From contig NZ_CP026100.1 in assembly GCF_003722335.1 (NCBI RefSeq), positions 3,012,001 to 3,076,000 of the forward strand: a stretch of DNA of 64,000 nt, in the 5' to 3' direction. Source of the DNA: Caulobacter flavus. GTDB taxonomy: Bacteria > Pseudomonadota > Alphaproteobacteria > Caulobacterales > Caulobacteraceae. Every line of letters begins with the position of its first letter. Positions within the stretch are counted from its first letter, which is position 1. Below are positions 1 through 9,392 of this stretch, in pieces. The notes below the pieces were generated by a model. That model had not been told where the DNA came from, did not search any database, and was given only the letters and a program-made list of their open reading frames with translations. The position numbers and the translations under genes are program-made.

Positions 1-1
1 C

Positions 2-607
2 AAGGCGCCGACGGCTGTGCGCCGGGCGATGGAGCTGACCCGCACGCTCGACCGCGCCGACGCGCCGGTGCGGACCCTGTCGGGCGGCTTCCAGCGCCGG
101 GCGAACATCGCCGCCGCCATCGTCCACGAGCCGACTCTGCTGATCCTCGACGAGCCGACGGTCGGGGTCGACATCGACGCCCGCGAGGCCGTCGACGCCG
201 TCATCCGCGACCTGCGCGGCCTGGGCGTGGCGGTGCTGATCGTCACCCACGACCTCGACCAGGCCGGGGCGATCGCCGACCGCGTCGGCTTCCTGCGCGA
301 CGGGGCGATGGTGCTGGAAGGTGAGCCGCGCGCCCTGGTGGCCGAGGCCTTCGGCGACCAGATGGAAATCCTGGTGCATCTCGCCGAGGGCCTCGACATG
401 GCCGGCGAGATCCATCTGGCGGCCGAGGGGCTGGAGCCGACCCGCCGACCCGGCGTCTGGTCCCGCCTGGACAGCGGCGGCTACGGCGCGGCGGGGCGGC
501 TGGACACGCGTCTGCGCCAGCTGGGACTGGCCCCCCGCGAGATCCGCGTGCGCCAGCCGTCGCTGGCCAACCTGTTCAGCCTCGTGGCCGAGCGGAAGGC
601 CGCATGA
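2..607 (+). CDS. ABC transporter ATP-binding protein, C-terminal part (5' end outside window)
   Basis: This is the C-terminal part of an ABC ATPase; the frame is open to the window edge, so the Walker A region lies upstream. The signature motif LSGGFQRR, a Walker B segment ending in LLILDEPTVGVD and the switch histidine in VTHD are all present. About 90 residues follow the H-loop, a long tail typical of drug- or nodulation-type ABC-2 exporters. The stop overlaps the start of the next gene as ATGA, so the two are translationally coupled. It should energise export through the following permease. The substrate cannot be told from sequence. Confidence 0.93.
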   Translation, partial: KAPTAVRRAMELTRTLDRADAPVRTLSGGFQRRANIAAAIVHEPTLLILDEPTVGVDIDAREAVDAVIRDLRGLGVAVLIVTHDLDQAGAIADRVGFLRDGAMVLEGEPRALVAEAFGDQMEILVHLAEGLDMAGEIHLAAEGLEPTRRPGVWSRLDSGGYGAAGRLDTRLRQLGLAPREIRVRQPSLANLFSLVAERKAA

Positions 608-1806
608 GGACGCGCGTCGCGATGGCCCTGGCCATGATGCGGGTCATGGCGCTGGAGCTGTGGCGCGACCGCGCGGCCCTGGTCATGACCTTCCTGCTGC
701 CGCCGCTGGTGTTCCTGATCTTCTCGTCGGTGTTCGCCGGAACCTCGGGCGACAACCTGCAGCCTAAGCTGGCCGTCGCCGACCTCGCCCGCACCGACGC
801 CTCGCGCCGGGTCGCCGCGGCCCTGCTGAAGAGCCCCGAGCTGCGCGCCGAGACCGCGCCGGACGCCGCCGCGGTGCGGGCGCGGGTCAAGTCGGGCCAG
901 GTCGACGCGGGCCTCGTCATCCGCGCCGATCCCGCCCAGCCGGGCAAGCCGTTCCTGATCGTCGCCGACCCGTCGCGCGCCGTCGCCGCGCCGCTGGCCC
1001 AGGCCCGCACCCAGCAGGCCCTGGCCGCCGCCGCGCCCGACGCGGCCCTGCGCCGTTCGGTCGACTCGGTCGCGCCGGCCCTGGGCGACCTGACGCCCGT
1101 GCAGTCGGCCCGCATCGAGGCCGCGGCCGAGCAACTCCGGGCCAAGCCTCAGGCCGTGAAGGACGACCTCTTCGATCGCGAGGAAATCGCCGGGGCCCGC
1201 AAGGGCGGGGCGGTGATCGCCTACTATGCCGGGGCGGTGATGATCCTGTTCGCGCTGTTCTCGGCCATGCAGGGGGCGCTGTCGCTGATGGAGGAGCGCC
1301 GCGCCGGCGTCGCCGACCGCCTGCTGGCGGGCGTGGCCGGCATGGGACCCGTGGTCACCGGAAAGTTCCTGTTCCTGACCGCCCAGGCGATCGTCCAGGC
1401 GGTGATGATCTTCGTGGTCGCCCAGACCGTCTACGGCGTCGAGGCGGCCCAGCACTTCCTGCTCTGGCTGCCCACCACCCTGGCGGCCGGCGTGTGCTCG
1501 GCGGGGCTGGCATTGGGGCTCGTCTCGCTGTGCCGCACGCGCGACCAGGCCCAGATGCTGTCGACCTTCGTGATCTTGGTGCTGGCGGCGATCGGCGGCA
1601 GCATGGCCCCGCGTTTCCTGATGCCCGCCTGGCTGCAGAGCCTGGGCTGGTTCACACCGCACGCCTGGGTGATCGACGCCTATCAGGCGGTGCTCTGGCG
1701 CGACGCCGGCGTCGCGGCCGTGTATAAGGCCTGGATCGTGCTGGTCGCCGTCGGCGCGGCGGGCCTGATCCTGGCCCAGGCCCTGTCGCGCGATCCGCAG
1801 CGCTGA
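604..1806 (+). CDS. ABC-2 type transporter permease
   Basis: A 400-residue inner-membrane permease. One N-terminal transmembrane helix (about residues 25-45) is followed by a roughly 150-residue soluble loop. A cluster of about five hydrophobic segments fills the second half (about residues 205-395), the architecture of ABC2_membrane_3 / YhhJ-like exporters. It overlaps the upstream ATPase gene by 4 bp and must be its partner. Homologous half-size pairs export drugs, polysaccharide or lipid-linked substrates, and nothing here separates these options. Confidence 0.9.
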   Translation: MRTRVAMALAMMRVMALELWRDRAALVMTFLLPPLVFLIFSSVFAGTSGDNLQPKLAVADLARTDASRRVAAALLKSPELRAETAPDAAAVRARVKSGQVDAGLVIRADPAQPGKPFLIVADPSRAVAAPLAQARTQQALAAAAPDAALRRSVDSVAPALGDLTPVQSARIEAAAEQLRAKPQAVKDDLFDREEIAGARKGGAVIAYYAGAVMILFALFSAMQGALSLMEERRAGVADRLLAGVAGMGPVVTGKFLFLTAQAIVQAVMIFVVAQTVYGVEAAQHFLLWLPTTLAAGVCSAGLALGLVSLCRTRDQAQMLSTFVILVLAAIGGSMAPRFLMPAWLQSLGWFTPHAWVIDAYQAVLWRDAGVAAVYKAWIVLVAVGAAGLILAQALSRDPQR

Positions 1807-1828
1807 GGGCCGGTAGAGTAGGGAAGCG

Positions 1829-2305
1829 ATGGTCACCTTCGGACTCAAGGTCGCCCTGTTCCTGGGGGCCTTCGCCTTCATGGAAGGCTTCGCCTGGTTC
1901 ACCCACAAGTACGTCATGCACGGCTTCGGCTGGGTGTGGCACCGCTCGCACCACGAGCCGCGCCACGGCGCCTTCGAGTTGAACGACCTGTTCGCGGTGG
2001 TCTTCGCCGCCCCCGCCATCGTCGCCATCTGGTTCGGGACCAACGGCGGCATGCCCTGGCTGCTGCCGGTCGGCCTGGGGATCACGGCCTATGGCGCGGT
2101 CTATTTCATCTTCCACGACGGCATGGTGCACCAGCGCTTCAAGGTTCCGCTGGGCAAGTCGGCCTACTGGAAGCGCCTGATCCAAGCCCACCGCATCCAT
2201 CACGCGGTCCACACCAAGGAAGGCGCGGTGTCGTTCGGCTTCCTGCTGGCCCGGCCGATCCGCGAGCTGAAGGCCAAGCTGCGCGAGCGGGGCGTCCAGG
2301 CCTGA
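1829..2305 (+). CDS. crtZ: beta-carotene hydroxylase (CrtZ family)
   Basis: A 158-residue membrane di-iron hydroxylase. The histidine motifs expected for CrtZ occur in order: HKYVMHG near residue 26, HRSHHEPRHG near 39, HDGMVHQR near 97 and HRIHHAVHTKEG near 121. Length and motif spacing fit CrtZ (150-175 residues), which adds 3-hydroxyls to beta-ionone rings to give zeaxanthin or related xanthophylls. No other carotenoid gene is in the window, so it works with genes elsewhere. The stop overlaps the next start (TGATG). Confidence 0.88.
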   Translation: MVTFGLKVALFLGAFAFMEGFAWFTHKYVMHGFGWVWHRSHHEPRHGAFELNDLFAVVFAAPAIVAIWFGTNGGMPWLLPVGLGITAYGAVYFIFHDGMVHQRFKVPLGKSAYWKRLIQAHRIHHAVHTKEGAVSFGFLLARPIRELKAKLRERGVQA

Positions 2306-2649
2306 TGCCGCAGCTGCTTGTCGAGGTTCTGTGGAAAGGCCTGCTGGGCGGGCTCGTCACCGCCCTGATCGTGCTGGCGTCAAAGAAGGGTAACGTCCTG
2401 CCCGGCATCCTGCCGCTGGCGCCCACCTTCGCGATCATCGCCCTGCTGGCCGTCGGCTCCAAGGGCGAGGCGGGCGGCTTCCGCGCCGCGTGTCTGGCCG
2501 GCGCCAAGACCATCCCGGCCTATCTCGTCTTCCTGGGCGCGTCGTGGCTACTGGTCGACCGGGTGGACTACCGCCTGGCGATCCTGGGCGGGGTGGCGGC
2601 CTGGCTGGTCGCGGCCCTGGCGATCTTCCTGGCGCCGAAGTTCCTGTAG
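2305..2649 (+). CDS. GlpM-like small inner-membrane protein
   Basis: A 114-residue, very hydrophobic protein with about four transmembrane segments. The segment LPGILPLAPTFAIIALLAVG resembles the conserved core of the GlpM family, small membrane proteins first linked to alginate production in Pseudomonas and of unknown biochemical role. It starts one base inside the crtZ stop and is probably co-translated with it. A link to xanthophyll production is only positional. A strong hairpin follows the gene. Confidence 0.65.
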   Translation: MPQLLVEVLWKGLLGGLVTALIVLASKKGNVLPGILPLAPTFAIIALLAVGSKGEAGGFRAACLAGAKTIPAYLVFLGASWLLVDRVDYRLAILGGVAAWLVAALAIFLAPKFL

Positions 2650-2657
2650 AACGAAAA

Positions 2658-2685
2658 GGCCCGCCCTCGTCGCCGAGGGCGGGCC
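2658..2685. terminator. Intrinsic terminator between convergent genes
   Basis: A perfect 12-bp stem, GGCCCGCCCTCG with its complement CGAGGGCGGGCC, closes a 4-nt loop. The bases left of the stem are GAAAA, so the minus-strand transcript ends in a short U run. It should mainly end transcription of the M20 peptidase gene and may also stop the crtZ-side transcript, which arrives from the other direction. Confidence 0.85.
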
Positions 2686-2706
2686 GCTCTTCAAGCCTTC
2701 AGCGTG

Positions 2707-4191
2707 TTACTCCGCGCCGCCGGCCTTGCGGTAGTCGAGCGGGGGCTTCCGGTCGCCGACCATGGCCTTGTACTGGAAGCCGTCGCCGCGACGGGCGTTC
2801 AGCTCGGCCTTGGCGTCGGCGATCAGCTTGGGGTTCATGAACAGCTCAGCGCCGGTGATCGACAGGGTCTTGGCCGCGACGGCCGCGCCCTTGAGGCCGA
2901 TCGACGAGCCGGCCGCCGCCACGTTCTGCCAGCTGTGGCCGGCCGAGCCCGGGACGAAGGTCGCCGTCGACAGGCCCACGGTCGGCGTCACCCACGAGAT
3001 GTCCGACACGTCGGTCGAGCCGCCGACGCCGCCCTTGGTGTCGGCCGGGGCGTAGGACTGCACCTTGCCCACCGAGGCCAGGTCGCCGCCGCCGCCGTTG
3101 AGGCTCTTGGCCAGGGTCTTGGCGAACTCGGTCTCTTCCGGCGTCCAGGTGATCCCGCCCACGCTGGTCAGGCTGTCGTGCATCACCTTGCCCAGCACGT
3201 CGTTGGGCAGCAGGTTGTAGACGCCGCCGGTCTGCTCGAACTCGACGGTGGTCTCGGTGGCCATGGCCGCGCCGTCGGCCGCTTTCTTGATGCGGTCCAT
3301 GACGCTGACGACGATCTTCGGATCGCTGTTGCGGACGTAGTAGTAGACCTCGGCGAAGTCGGGCACCACGTTCGGGGCCTTGCCGCCGTTGGTGATCACG
3401 TAGTGGATGCGGGTGCCGTCGGGGATGTGCTCGCGCATGAAGTTGGCGGCGGTATCCAGCACCTCCACGCCGTCCAGCGCCGAGCGGCCGGCCCACGGCG
3501 CGCCCGAGGCGTGCGAGGACTTGCCCCGGAAGCGGAACTTGCCGCTGATGTTGGCCATCGAGGTGCCCTGGCGGGCCGAGTTCTCGTTGCCCGGGTGCCA
3601 GTGCAGCGTCACGTCGACGTCGTTGAACAGGCCTTCGCGCACCATGTAGACCTTGCCCGAGCCGCCTTCTTCGGCGGGCGTGCCGTAGACGCGGACCTCG
3701 CCCTGCACCTTGTTCTGGATCATCCATTCCTTGAGGGCGACCGCGCCGGCCACCGAGGCCGCGCCGAACAGGTTGTGGCCGCAGCCGTGGCCGTTGTCGG
3801 TTTCAGGGCGCGGGGTCTTGGTCGGGGCGGCGGCCTGCGACAGGCCCGGCAGGGCGTCGAACTCGGCCAGGATGGCGATCACCGGGCCCTTGCCCTGCTT
3901 GAAGCTGGCGACGAAGGCGGTCGGCTCGTCGGCGACGCCGGCCTTCACCGTAAAGCCCGCGGCCTTCAGCTGGTCCTGCAGCACGACCGTGCTCTTGGTC
4001 TCCAGATAGCCCAGTTCGGCATAGTCCCAGATCTTCAGTGCGGCTTCGTTCATCTGCGGGGTGTAGGCGTCGACGTTCGCCTTCAGCTGGGTCTTCTGCG
4101 CGGCGTTCAGCGGCGCGGCGATGGCGCTGCTGGCCATCAGCATGGAAACACCGACCAAGCCGGCGGCGGCGGTCTTGAGGATCGAAGTCAC
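2707..4191 (-). CDS. Secreted M20 family amidohydrolase (AbgB-like)
   Basis: About 494 residues. The start chosen is the GTG at 4191, preceded by AGGGAGG with 6-nt spacing, giving a clean Sec signal peptide (hydrophobic stretch ending ASSAIAA). The zinc-binding segment GHGCGHN and the GTPAEEGGSGK segment place it in peptidase family M20, subgroup M20D. It is closest in feel to p-aminobenzoyl-glutamate hydrolase subunit B and related amidohydrolases that cleave acyl-amino-acid bonds. The signal peptide predicts a periplasmic location. It stands alone, divergent from the DUF2199 gene. The true substrate is unknown. Confidence 0.85.
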   Translation of the reverse strand: MTSILKTAAAGLVGVSMLMASSAIAAPLNAAQKTQLKANVDAYTPQMNEAALKIWDYAELGYLETKSTVVLQDQLKAAGFTVKAGVADEPTAFVASFKQGKGPVIAILAEFDALPGLSQAAAPTKTPRPETDNGHGCGHNLFGAASVAGAVALKEWMIQNKVQGEVRVYGTPAEEGGSGKVYMVREGLFNDVDVTLHWHPGNENSARQGTSMANISGKFRFRGKSSHASGAPWAGRSALDGVEVLDTAANFMREHIPDGTRIHYVITNGGKAPNVVPDFAEVYYYVRNSDPKIVVSVMDRIKKAADGAAMATETTVEFEQTGGVYNLLPNDVLGKVMHDSLTSVGGITWTPEETEFAKTLAKSLNGGGGDLASVGKVQSYAPADTKGGVGGSTDVSDISWVTPTVGLSTATFVPGSAGHSWQNVAAAGSSIGLKGAAVAAKTLSITGAELFMNPKLIADAKAELNARRGDGFQYKAMVGDRKPPLDYRKAGGAE

Positions 4192-4363
4192 GAAAAGCCT
4201 CCCTGCGAACGGCGCGAACGGCGCCGCTGTCCTAATCATGACGCAGGGCGGATGCGGTTCCTCAACCTGGGAGGGGAGAAAGTGGGGCGTCGCGCCTGTT
4301 CTCTCGTCTCGCGATCAGAGGAAGGGCTAGCTTCCCCGGCGAGGAACGGCGAACCTCGACGCC

Positions 4364-4945
4364 ATGACCAACCCGGTGCGCCGCTTCCTTGATCGCCTGA
4401 CCGGACGCCGCGCCGAGTCGGCCGCGTCCTGGACCTGCCCCACCTGCGGCGAGAGGCACGATGAACTACCGGCCGCCACCGCTCATGCTCCGCTCGTCTG
4501 GGATCAGGCCTCTCCGTGGGAACGGGCCGACGACTTCGATCTGACCTCCGACACCTGCATCTGGAAGGGCGAGCACTACTTCATCCGCGGCGTGCTGGAG
4601 TTGCCGCTGACGGATCGCGAGGGCGTGTTCAGCTTCGGCGTCTGGACGAGCCTCAGCCGCGAGAGCTTCGCTCGCTACCTGCCGACCTTCGAAGCGGAGA
4701 ACGAGGCCGACCGCGTCGAGCTTCCGCCGATGTTCGGCTGGTTCTCCAACAGCCTGCCCGGCTTCCCCGAGACCCTGAACCTGAGGTGCGACGTGCACGC
4801 CCGGACAGGCGGATTGAGGCCGCTCATAGAGCTGCACGCCGCCGACCATCCATTGGCGGTCGCCCAACGGGAAGGCATTCCCTTCAACCAGGCTGTCGAA
4901 TACGTCCACGCGCATCTGGCGCCGGAGCACCTTCGGCGACGGTGA
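4364..4945 (+). CDS. DUF2199 domain protein
   Basis: A 193-residue soluble protein. A CxxC pair (CPTCGERH, about residues 24-31) near the N-terminus, followed by a long conserved block, fits the DUF2199 family, whose function is unknown. No signal peptide or membrane helix is visible. It lies in its own transcription unit, divergent from the M20 amidohydrolase, with 172 bp between the two starts for promoters. Confidence 0.75.
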   Translation: MTNPVRRFLDRLTGRRAESAASWTCPTCGERHDELPAATAHAPLVWDQASPWERADDFDLTSDTCIWKGEHYFIRGVLELPLTDREGVFSFGVWTSLSRESFARYLPTFEAENEADRVELPPMFGWFSNSLPGFPETLNLRCDVHARTGGLRPLIELHAADHPLAVAQREGIPFNQAVEYVHAHLAPEHLRRR

Positions 4946-4986
4946 AGACGCTGGTCGCAAGGGCGGGAATAAAGGGCGGGGGCGCC

Positions 4987-6009
4987 CTACGGCGAAACCA
5001 GGACGATCTCGCCGCTTTGGCCGGTCTTCACCTTGGCCGCGCCATAGGCGCTGAGGGCGTCGACGAAGCCGGAGACGTCGCCGGTCTTGAAGCGGCCGCT
5101 CATCGGCGTGGCGGCCACGCGCGGGGAGTCGATGCGGATCTTGCGCACCGAATAGCGGTTCAGTTCGCCGACGATTTCGGCCAGCGGCTGGTCGTCGAAG
5201 GTCAGGCTGCCGTCGCGCCAGCTGGTCAGGGCGGCCACGTCGGCGGCGGCCACGGCCCAGGTCGAGCCGGCCTGCTGCTCGAGACGCGAGCCTGGCAAGA
5301 GGTCGACGCTGTTGTGGGCGGCCGGGTCGGCGACGCGGATCTTGCCTTCCAGCAGGCTGACCGACCACTTGCCCGGATCGACGCGGACGTTGAAGGCGGT
5401 GCCCAGGGCCGTGACCGTGCGGCCGTCGGCGGTGACCACGAACGGACGCTGCGGGTTCTTGGCCACCTGGAAGAAGGCTTCGCCGCGATCCAGCGTCAGG
5501 GCGCGGCGGGCGCCCCATTCGGTGACGCGCAGCACCGAGTCGGTCGACAGGGTGGCGACCGAGCCGTCGGCCAGGGTGATGGTCTTCTGCTCGCCGACCC
5601 CGGTGCGGTAGACGGCCTGGGCCGTCTGGGCGGGGGCGACGGCGGGCGCGTGGTCGGAAGGCGCGGTGGCGAGCCACAGGGCCGTGCCGAAACCGCCGGC
5701 GGTGACCAGCGCGGCGACGGCCGCGGCCCAGCGCACCTGCGGACGGGCGCGGCGGCGCTGGTCGGCGGCCAGCTCGGCCTTCAGGCGGGCGCGGGCGGCG
5801 AGAATCTCGGGCTCGTCCGACAGGGCGCCCAGGCGAGCCCAGGCGTCCCACGCCGAGGCATAGGCGTCCTTGTTGGCCGGATCGGCCTTCAGCCAGGAAT
5901 CGAAGTCACGCCGCAGTCCCAGGTCGTTCGGCCGATTCTGCAGGCGCGCGACCCATTCCGCGGCGTCCGGTTCACCGGAAGAAGCCAGGTTTGGGACGGT
6001 GTGGCGCAT
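4987..6009 (-). CDS. FecR family anti-sigma / sigma-regulator protein
   Basis: 340 residues. The N-terminal DUF4880-type helical domain (about residues 15-55, with WLKADPANKDAYASAW) would hold the sigma factor in the cytoplasm. A single transmembrane helix lies at about residues 85-105 (WAAAVAALVTAGGFGTALW). The periplasmic FecR beta-domain follows (TGVGEQKTITLADGS to the end). It overlaps the end of the sigma-factor gene by 38 bp and is co-transcribed with it. By family analogy it relays ligand occupancy of a TonB receptor to the sigma factor. Confidence 0.92.
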   Translation of the reverse strand: MRHTVPNLASSGEPDAAEWVARLQNRPNDLGLRRDFDSWLKADPANKDAYASAWDAWARLGALSDEPEILAARARLKAELAADQRRRARPQVRWAAAVAALVTAGGFGTALWLATAPSDHAPAVAPAQTAQAVYRTGVGEQKTITLADGSVATLSTDSVLRVTEWGARRALTLDRGEAFFQVAKNPQRPFVVTADGRTVTALGTAFNVRVDPGKWSVSLLEGKIRVADPAAHNSVDLLPGSRLEQQAGSTWAVAAADVAALTSWRDGSLTFDDQPLAEIVGELNRYSVRKIRIDSPRVAATPMSGRFKTGDVSGFVDALSAYGAAKVKTGQSGEIVLVSP

Positions 6010-6535
6010 CGTGTTCCTGCAGACGGCTCGTCAGGTGCTTGAGAGCCTTGGCGACGTGTTTTTCGACCGCGCTGACGGAGAGTCCCAGTTGAGCGGCCGC
6101 CGCCTTGTAACTCATGCCTTCAAATCGGACGAGCATGAATGCAGCGCGCGTCCTTAAGGGAAGGTCACCGAGGGCGGCCGCGGCGACGGCGGCCTGTTCC
6201 TTGGCCTGAAGAATACGGTCCGGCGACAGTTCGTCGAGGGGGTGATGGATTTCCTCCAGCTCGCAGTGCGCCTGGCGTTTTCGGACCGTGTCGCGGCGGC
6301 GACGATCGAGCAGGACGTTGGTGGCGGTCTGAAAAATGAAGCTGCCGAGGTTCGACACTTCCCCGCCGTCACGGCGGTTGTGAAGTCGAAGAAGCACTTC
6401 CTGCACGAGGTCGTCGACCTCGCCGCCTTCCACTCTTCGGCGGAAGAAAGCCTTCAGGGCCTGCTGGTAGGGCAGGGAAGCATGGGCCAGGCCCTCGCTT
6501 CCACGCGCTCCAGCGGCAAGATTCGCCAGCGCCAT
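5972..6535 (-). CDS. ECF sigma factor (FecI-like)
   Basis: 187 residues from the ATG at 6535, which has GGGGA just upstream; an extension to 6610 has a poor start context. Sigma-70 region 2 is seen around DDLVQEVLLRLHNRR and the following helix. Region 4 is the helix-turn-helix near MSYKAAAAQLGLSVSAVEKH, a hallmark of FecI-type factors. With the downstream fecR-like gene and the divergent FecA-like receptor it forms a cell-surface signalling set. The likely target is the receptor promoter between 6535 and 6746. Confidence 0.93.
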   Translation of the reverse strand: MALANLAAGARGSEGLAHASLPYQQALKAFFRRRVEGGEVDDLVQEVLLRLHNRRDGGEVSNLGSFIFQTATNVLLDRRRRDTVRKRQAHCELEEIHHPLDELSPDRILQAKEQAAVAAAALGDLPLRTRAAFMLVRFEGMSYKAAAAQLGLSVSAVEKHVAKALKHLTSRLQEHDAPHRPKPGFFR

Positions 6536-6745
6536 TCGTCGTCCCCGACACAACGAGTCTTTTTTGTTGCGTTCATTCGTCAGCAGCGTGACGGCGCGGT
6601 CAACCCACACTCTCGCACTTGCCGTCGGGGCGCCCCGCCTGCCAGATTATCAGGCAGAGTCTTCCGCACGGTCCCCCTGGCCCGGGCGAGGGGGCCGGAT
6701 CGCCGGTCAACGGCGACGAGGGGACTGGCCTTGGCGAACGCAGCA

Positions 6746-9307
6746 GTGAAGGAAGGGGCGCTGCCGCGTACTGGAGCCCCGGGGGTATTGCACACACGTC
6801 ATCGCCGCTGCGCGCTCGCCGGTTGGCTGGCGCTCGCCGCGTTCGCGACCCCCGTGGTCGCGGCGGCCGCGCCGCGCCGGGTCGACATCGCCGCCGGCAC
6901 GCCGATGGCCCGCGCCCTGACCGCCTTTTCCGCCCAGACCGACATCGAGATCCTGTTCAACCCCGCCCTTGTCACGGGCCTGAGCGCGCCGCGGGTGCGC
7001 GGCCGGCTCGAGGCCGACGAGGCGCTGGAGCGCCTTCTGGCCGGATCGGGCCTGGTCGCGCGCCGTCACGGCGGGCGGCTGCTGATCGAGCGCGGCGCGC
7101 CCGAGCGTCCGCTCCCCGCCGCCTTGCCCGCCGCGCCCATCGTATCGGCCGAGGTCGACGCGGTGACGGTCACGGCCCTGCGCCGGGCCACCGCCGAGCA
7201 GAACACGCCGCTGTCGATCCGGGTGGTCAGCGGCGAAGCGCTGAAGGCCACCGGCGCGGTGACCTTCGAACGCGCCGCCCAGCGCCTGCCGGGCCTGACC
7301 CTGACCAGCACCGGGGTCGGCCGCATGCGCATGACCCTGCGCGGCGTCTATGGTTCGGGCGAAGCGACGACGGCCCTTTATTACAACGACATCCCGGTCT
7401 CGGGGCCCAGCGGCACCACGGCCGATCCCGGCGGCTCGTTCCCCGACCTGCTGCTGGTCGATGTCGACCGCCTGGAGGTGCTGCGCGGGCCGCAGGGCAC
7501 GCTGTACGGTTCCAGCGCCATGGGCGGGGCCGTGAAGGTGGCCTTCAATCGCGCCGATCCCGCGCGCGACCAAATGGGGCTGGAGATCGAGGGCGGGGTT
7601 GTCGGCGGCCGGGCCGGCGGGGCGATCACCGCCGTCGCCAACAAGACCTTCGCCGAGGATCGCGCGGCGCTGCGCCTGACCGCCTATCGCCGTGACGAGG
7701 CCGCCTTCTCCGACAACGCCCGCCTGGGCCTGAAGGGCGTCAACGCCGGCAGCACGACGGGCGGGCGCCTGGCCGCGGTCTGGCGGCCCAGCGAGGCCCT
7801 GCGCTTCGACCTGCTGCTGGCCGGCCAAGACTCGCGCCTGAACGACACCGGCGCCGGCGCCCCCGGCGAGCCCTCGCACGTGTCGCGCAACTTCGTCCGC
7901 ACGCCGTTCGACAGCGAGGTGTGGTTCGGCGCGCTGTCGATGGAAAGCCGCCTGGCGGGGGCGCGCTTCGCGGCCTCGCTGGCCCACTACCAGTGGAACA
8001 ACACGCGCCAGATCGACTACACCGGCACCCTGCAGGCAGAACGCGGCAGCGCCGCCGGCTGCGCCCGCTGGCTGGCCCTGGGCGCGGGCCTGGCCTGCGA
8101 CGCCGGCCAGATGACGGGCTATGCGTCCTATGTGGACAGCCGCACGCCGGGCCTGCTGTACCAGCCCATTGACCTGACCGCCGACGTGCGCGAGGCGCGC
8201 CTGACCTCCGATCGCGACGGCCCGATGCAATGGACGGTCGGCGTGTTCTCCGAGACCCGCAGCGACACCATCGACAGCCAGGTGCGCGTCGCCGATCCTC
8301 TCACAGGCCTGCCGGTCGACGCGGCCGGCTTCACGGGCCGCCGCATCGTCGACACCCGCCTGGATCAAGTCGCCGTCTACGGCGAGGCGACCCTGGCGGT
8401 CGACGACCGCACCGACATTACTATCGGCGCCCGCCGCTTCTCGTACGACAAGAAGACCGTCGGCCAGGTGCTGGTGGTCAACGTGATCTCCGACACCTCG
8501 GGCGGCAATTTCCGCAACCGGGTCGAGGAGGACGGCTGGAGCGTCAAGGGCCTGGCCTCGCGCCGGTTCTCGCCCCGCCTGATGGGCTACATGCAGGTGT
8601 CGCAGGGTTTCCGCCCGGGCGGCATCAACACCGCGCCGGGCCTGCCGGCCGCCCTTCAGGGCTATGGCTCCGACACGTTGTGGAACCGCGAACTGGGTCT
8701 GAAGTCGCGCTGGCTGAACGGACGGCTGTCGACCAACCTGGCGCTGTACAGCATCGACTGGCGCGACATGCAGTATTCGGCGACCAGCGAGAACGGCGCC
8801 TTCGCCTTCGTCACCAACCTGGGCCGGGCCCGCATCGACGGCGTCGAGTTCGACGCCACCTGGAGCCGGGCGGGCTCCAAGGTCGGGTTCAACTTCGCCG
8901 CCACCGAGGCGGTGCTGACCCAGGACCAGACCACCGGCGCCATGGCGGGGCTCGGCCGCGAGGGCGATCACCTGCCGGCCGTGCCGCGCGTGGCCTTCAC
9001 GCTCTGGGGCGAGACCCGGCGCGAGCTGCCCGGCGGGGCCAGCCTGATCCTGAACGGCTCGGCCGCCTATGTCGGCGAGTCCCGCTCTACCTTCGAGTCC
9101 GTCAGTCCCGGCGCGGGCCGGGATCTCGGCGGCGTGACCCTGATCGACGGCCGCATGGCCATCGAGGTCGGCCGGCGCTCGGTCGGGGTGTTCGTCGAGA
9201 ACCTGCTGGATTCCGACTCGCCGCTGTTCATCACCGCTGGCCGCCTGCCGCAGTCGTTCTCGGCCCAGCCACGCCGCGTCGGGGTGAGCCTGCGTTTCGC
9301 CTACTGA
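6746..9307 (+). CDS. TonB-dependent receptor with N-terminal signalling (STN) domain, FecA-like
   Basis: About 853 residues from GTG 6746. An alternative TTG at 6788 starts right at the signal peptide (HTRHRR then a hydrophobic run ending VVAA). After the signal comes a secretin/TonB short N-terminal domain (about residues 40-110), the domain that contacts FecR. A TonB-box-like VDAVTVTA, the plug (LRGVYGSGEATTALYYND) and a 22-strand type barrel ending in FAY follow. It is an outer-membrane importer and transducer, divergent from its sigma/anti-sigma genes. The ligand is unknown and could be a siderophore or haem. The start is uncertain by about 14 residues. Confidence 0.9.
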   Translation: MKEGALPRTGAPGVLHTRHRRCALAGWLALAAFATPVVAAAAPRRVDIAAGTPMARALTAFSAQTDIEILFNPALVTGLSAPRVRGRLEADEALERLLAGSGLVARRHGGRLLIERGAPERPLPAALPAAPIVSAEVDAVTVTALRRATAEQNTPLSIRVVSGEALKATGAVTFERAAQRLPGLTLTSTGVGRMRMTLRGVYGSGEATTALYYNDIPVSGPSGTTADPGGSFPDLLLVDVDRLEVLRGPQGTLYGSSAMGGAVKVAFNRADPARDQMGLEIEGGVVGGRAGGAITAVANKTFAEDRAALRLTAYRRDEAAFSDNARLGLKGVNAGSTTGGRLAAVWRPSEALRFDLLLAGQDSRLNDTGAGAPGEPSHVSRNFVRTPFDSEVWFGALSMESRLAGARFAASLAHYQWNNTRQIDYTGTLQAERGSAAGCARWLALGAGLACDAGQMTGYASYVDSRTPGLLYQPIDLTADVREARLTSDRDGPMQWTVGVFSETRSDTIDSQVRVADPLTGLPVDAAGFTGRRIVDTRLDQVAVYGEATLAVDDRTDITIGARRFSYDKKTVGQVLVVNVISDTSGGNFRNRVEEDGWSVKGLASRRFSPRLMGYMQVSQGFRPGGINTAPGLPAALQGYGSDTLWNRELGLKSRWLNGRLSTNLALYSIDWRDMQYSATSENGAFAFVTNLGRARIDGVEFDATWSRAGSKVGFNFAATEAVLTQDQTTGAMAGLGREGDHLPAVPRVAFTLWGETRRELPGGASLILNGSAAYVGESRSTFESVSPGAGRDLGGVTLIDGRMAIEVGRRSVGVFVENLLDSDSPLFITAGRLPQSFSAQPRRVGVSLRFAY

Positions 9308-9392
9308 GCGAGTTTTTCGCCTCTGGCGAGAACTATGCTAGCCTTGCGTCACGCGCCCGACAGAGGCGCCTGATCGTCAGGGAGGTTCAGTC

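Noticed and set aside
6242..6745. TonB receptor starting at 6242
   Set aside because: That frame would overlap the sigma-factor gene on the other strand and precedes the signal peptide by over 180 residues of low-quality sequence. GTG 6746 or TTG 6788 is more credible.
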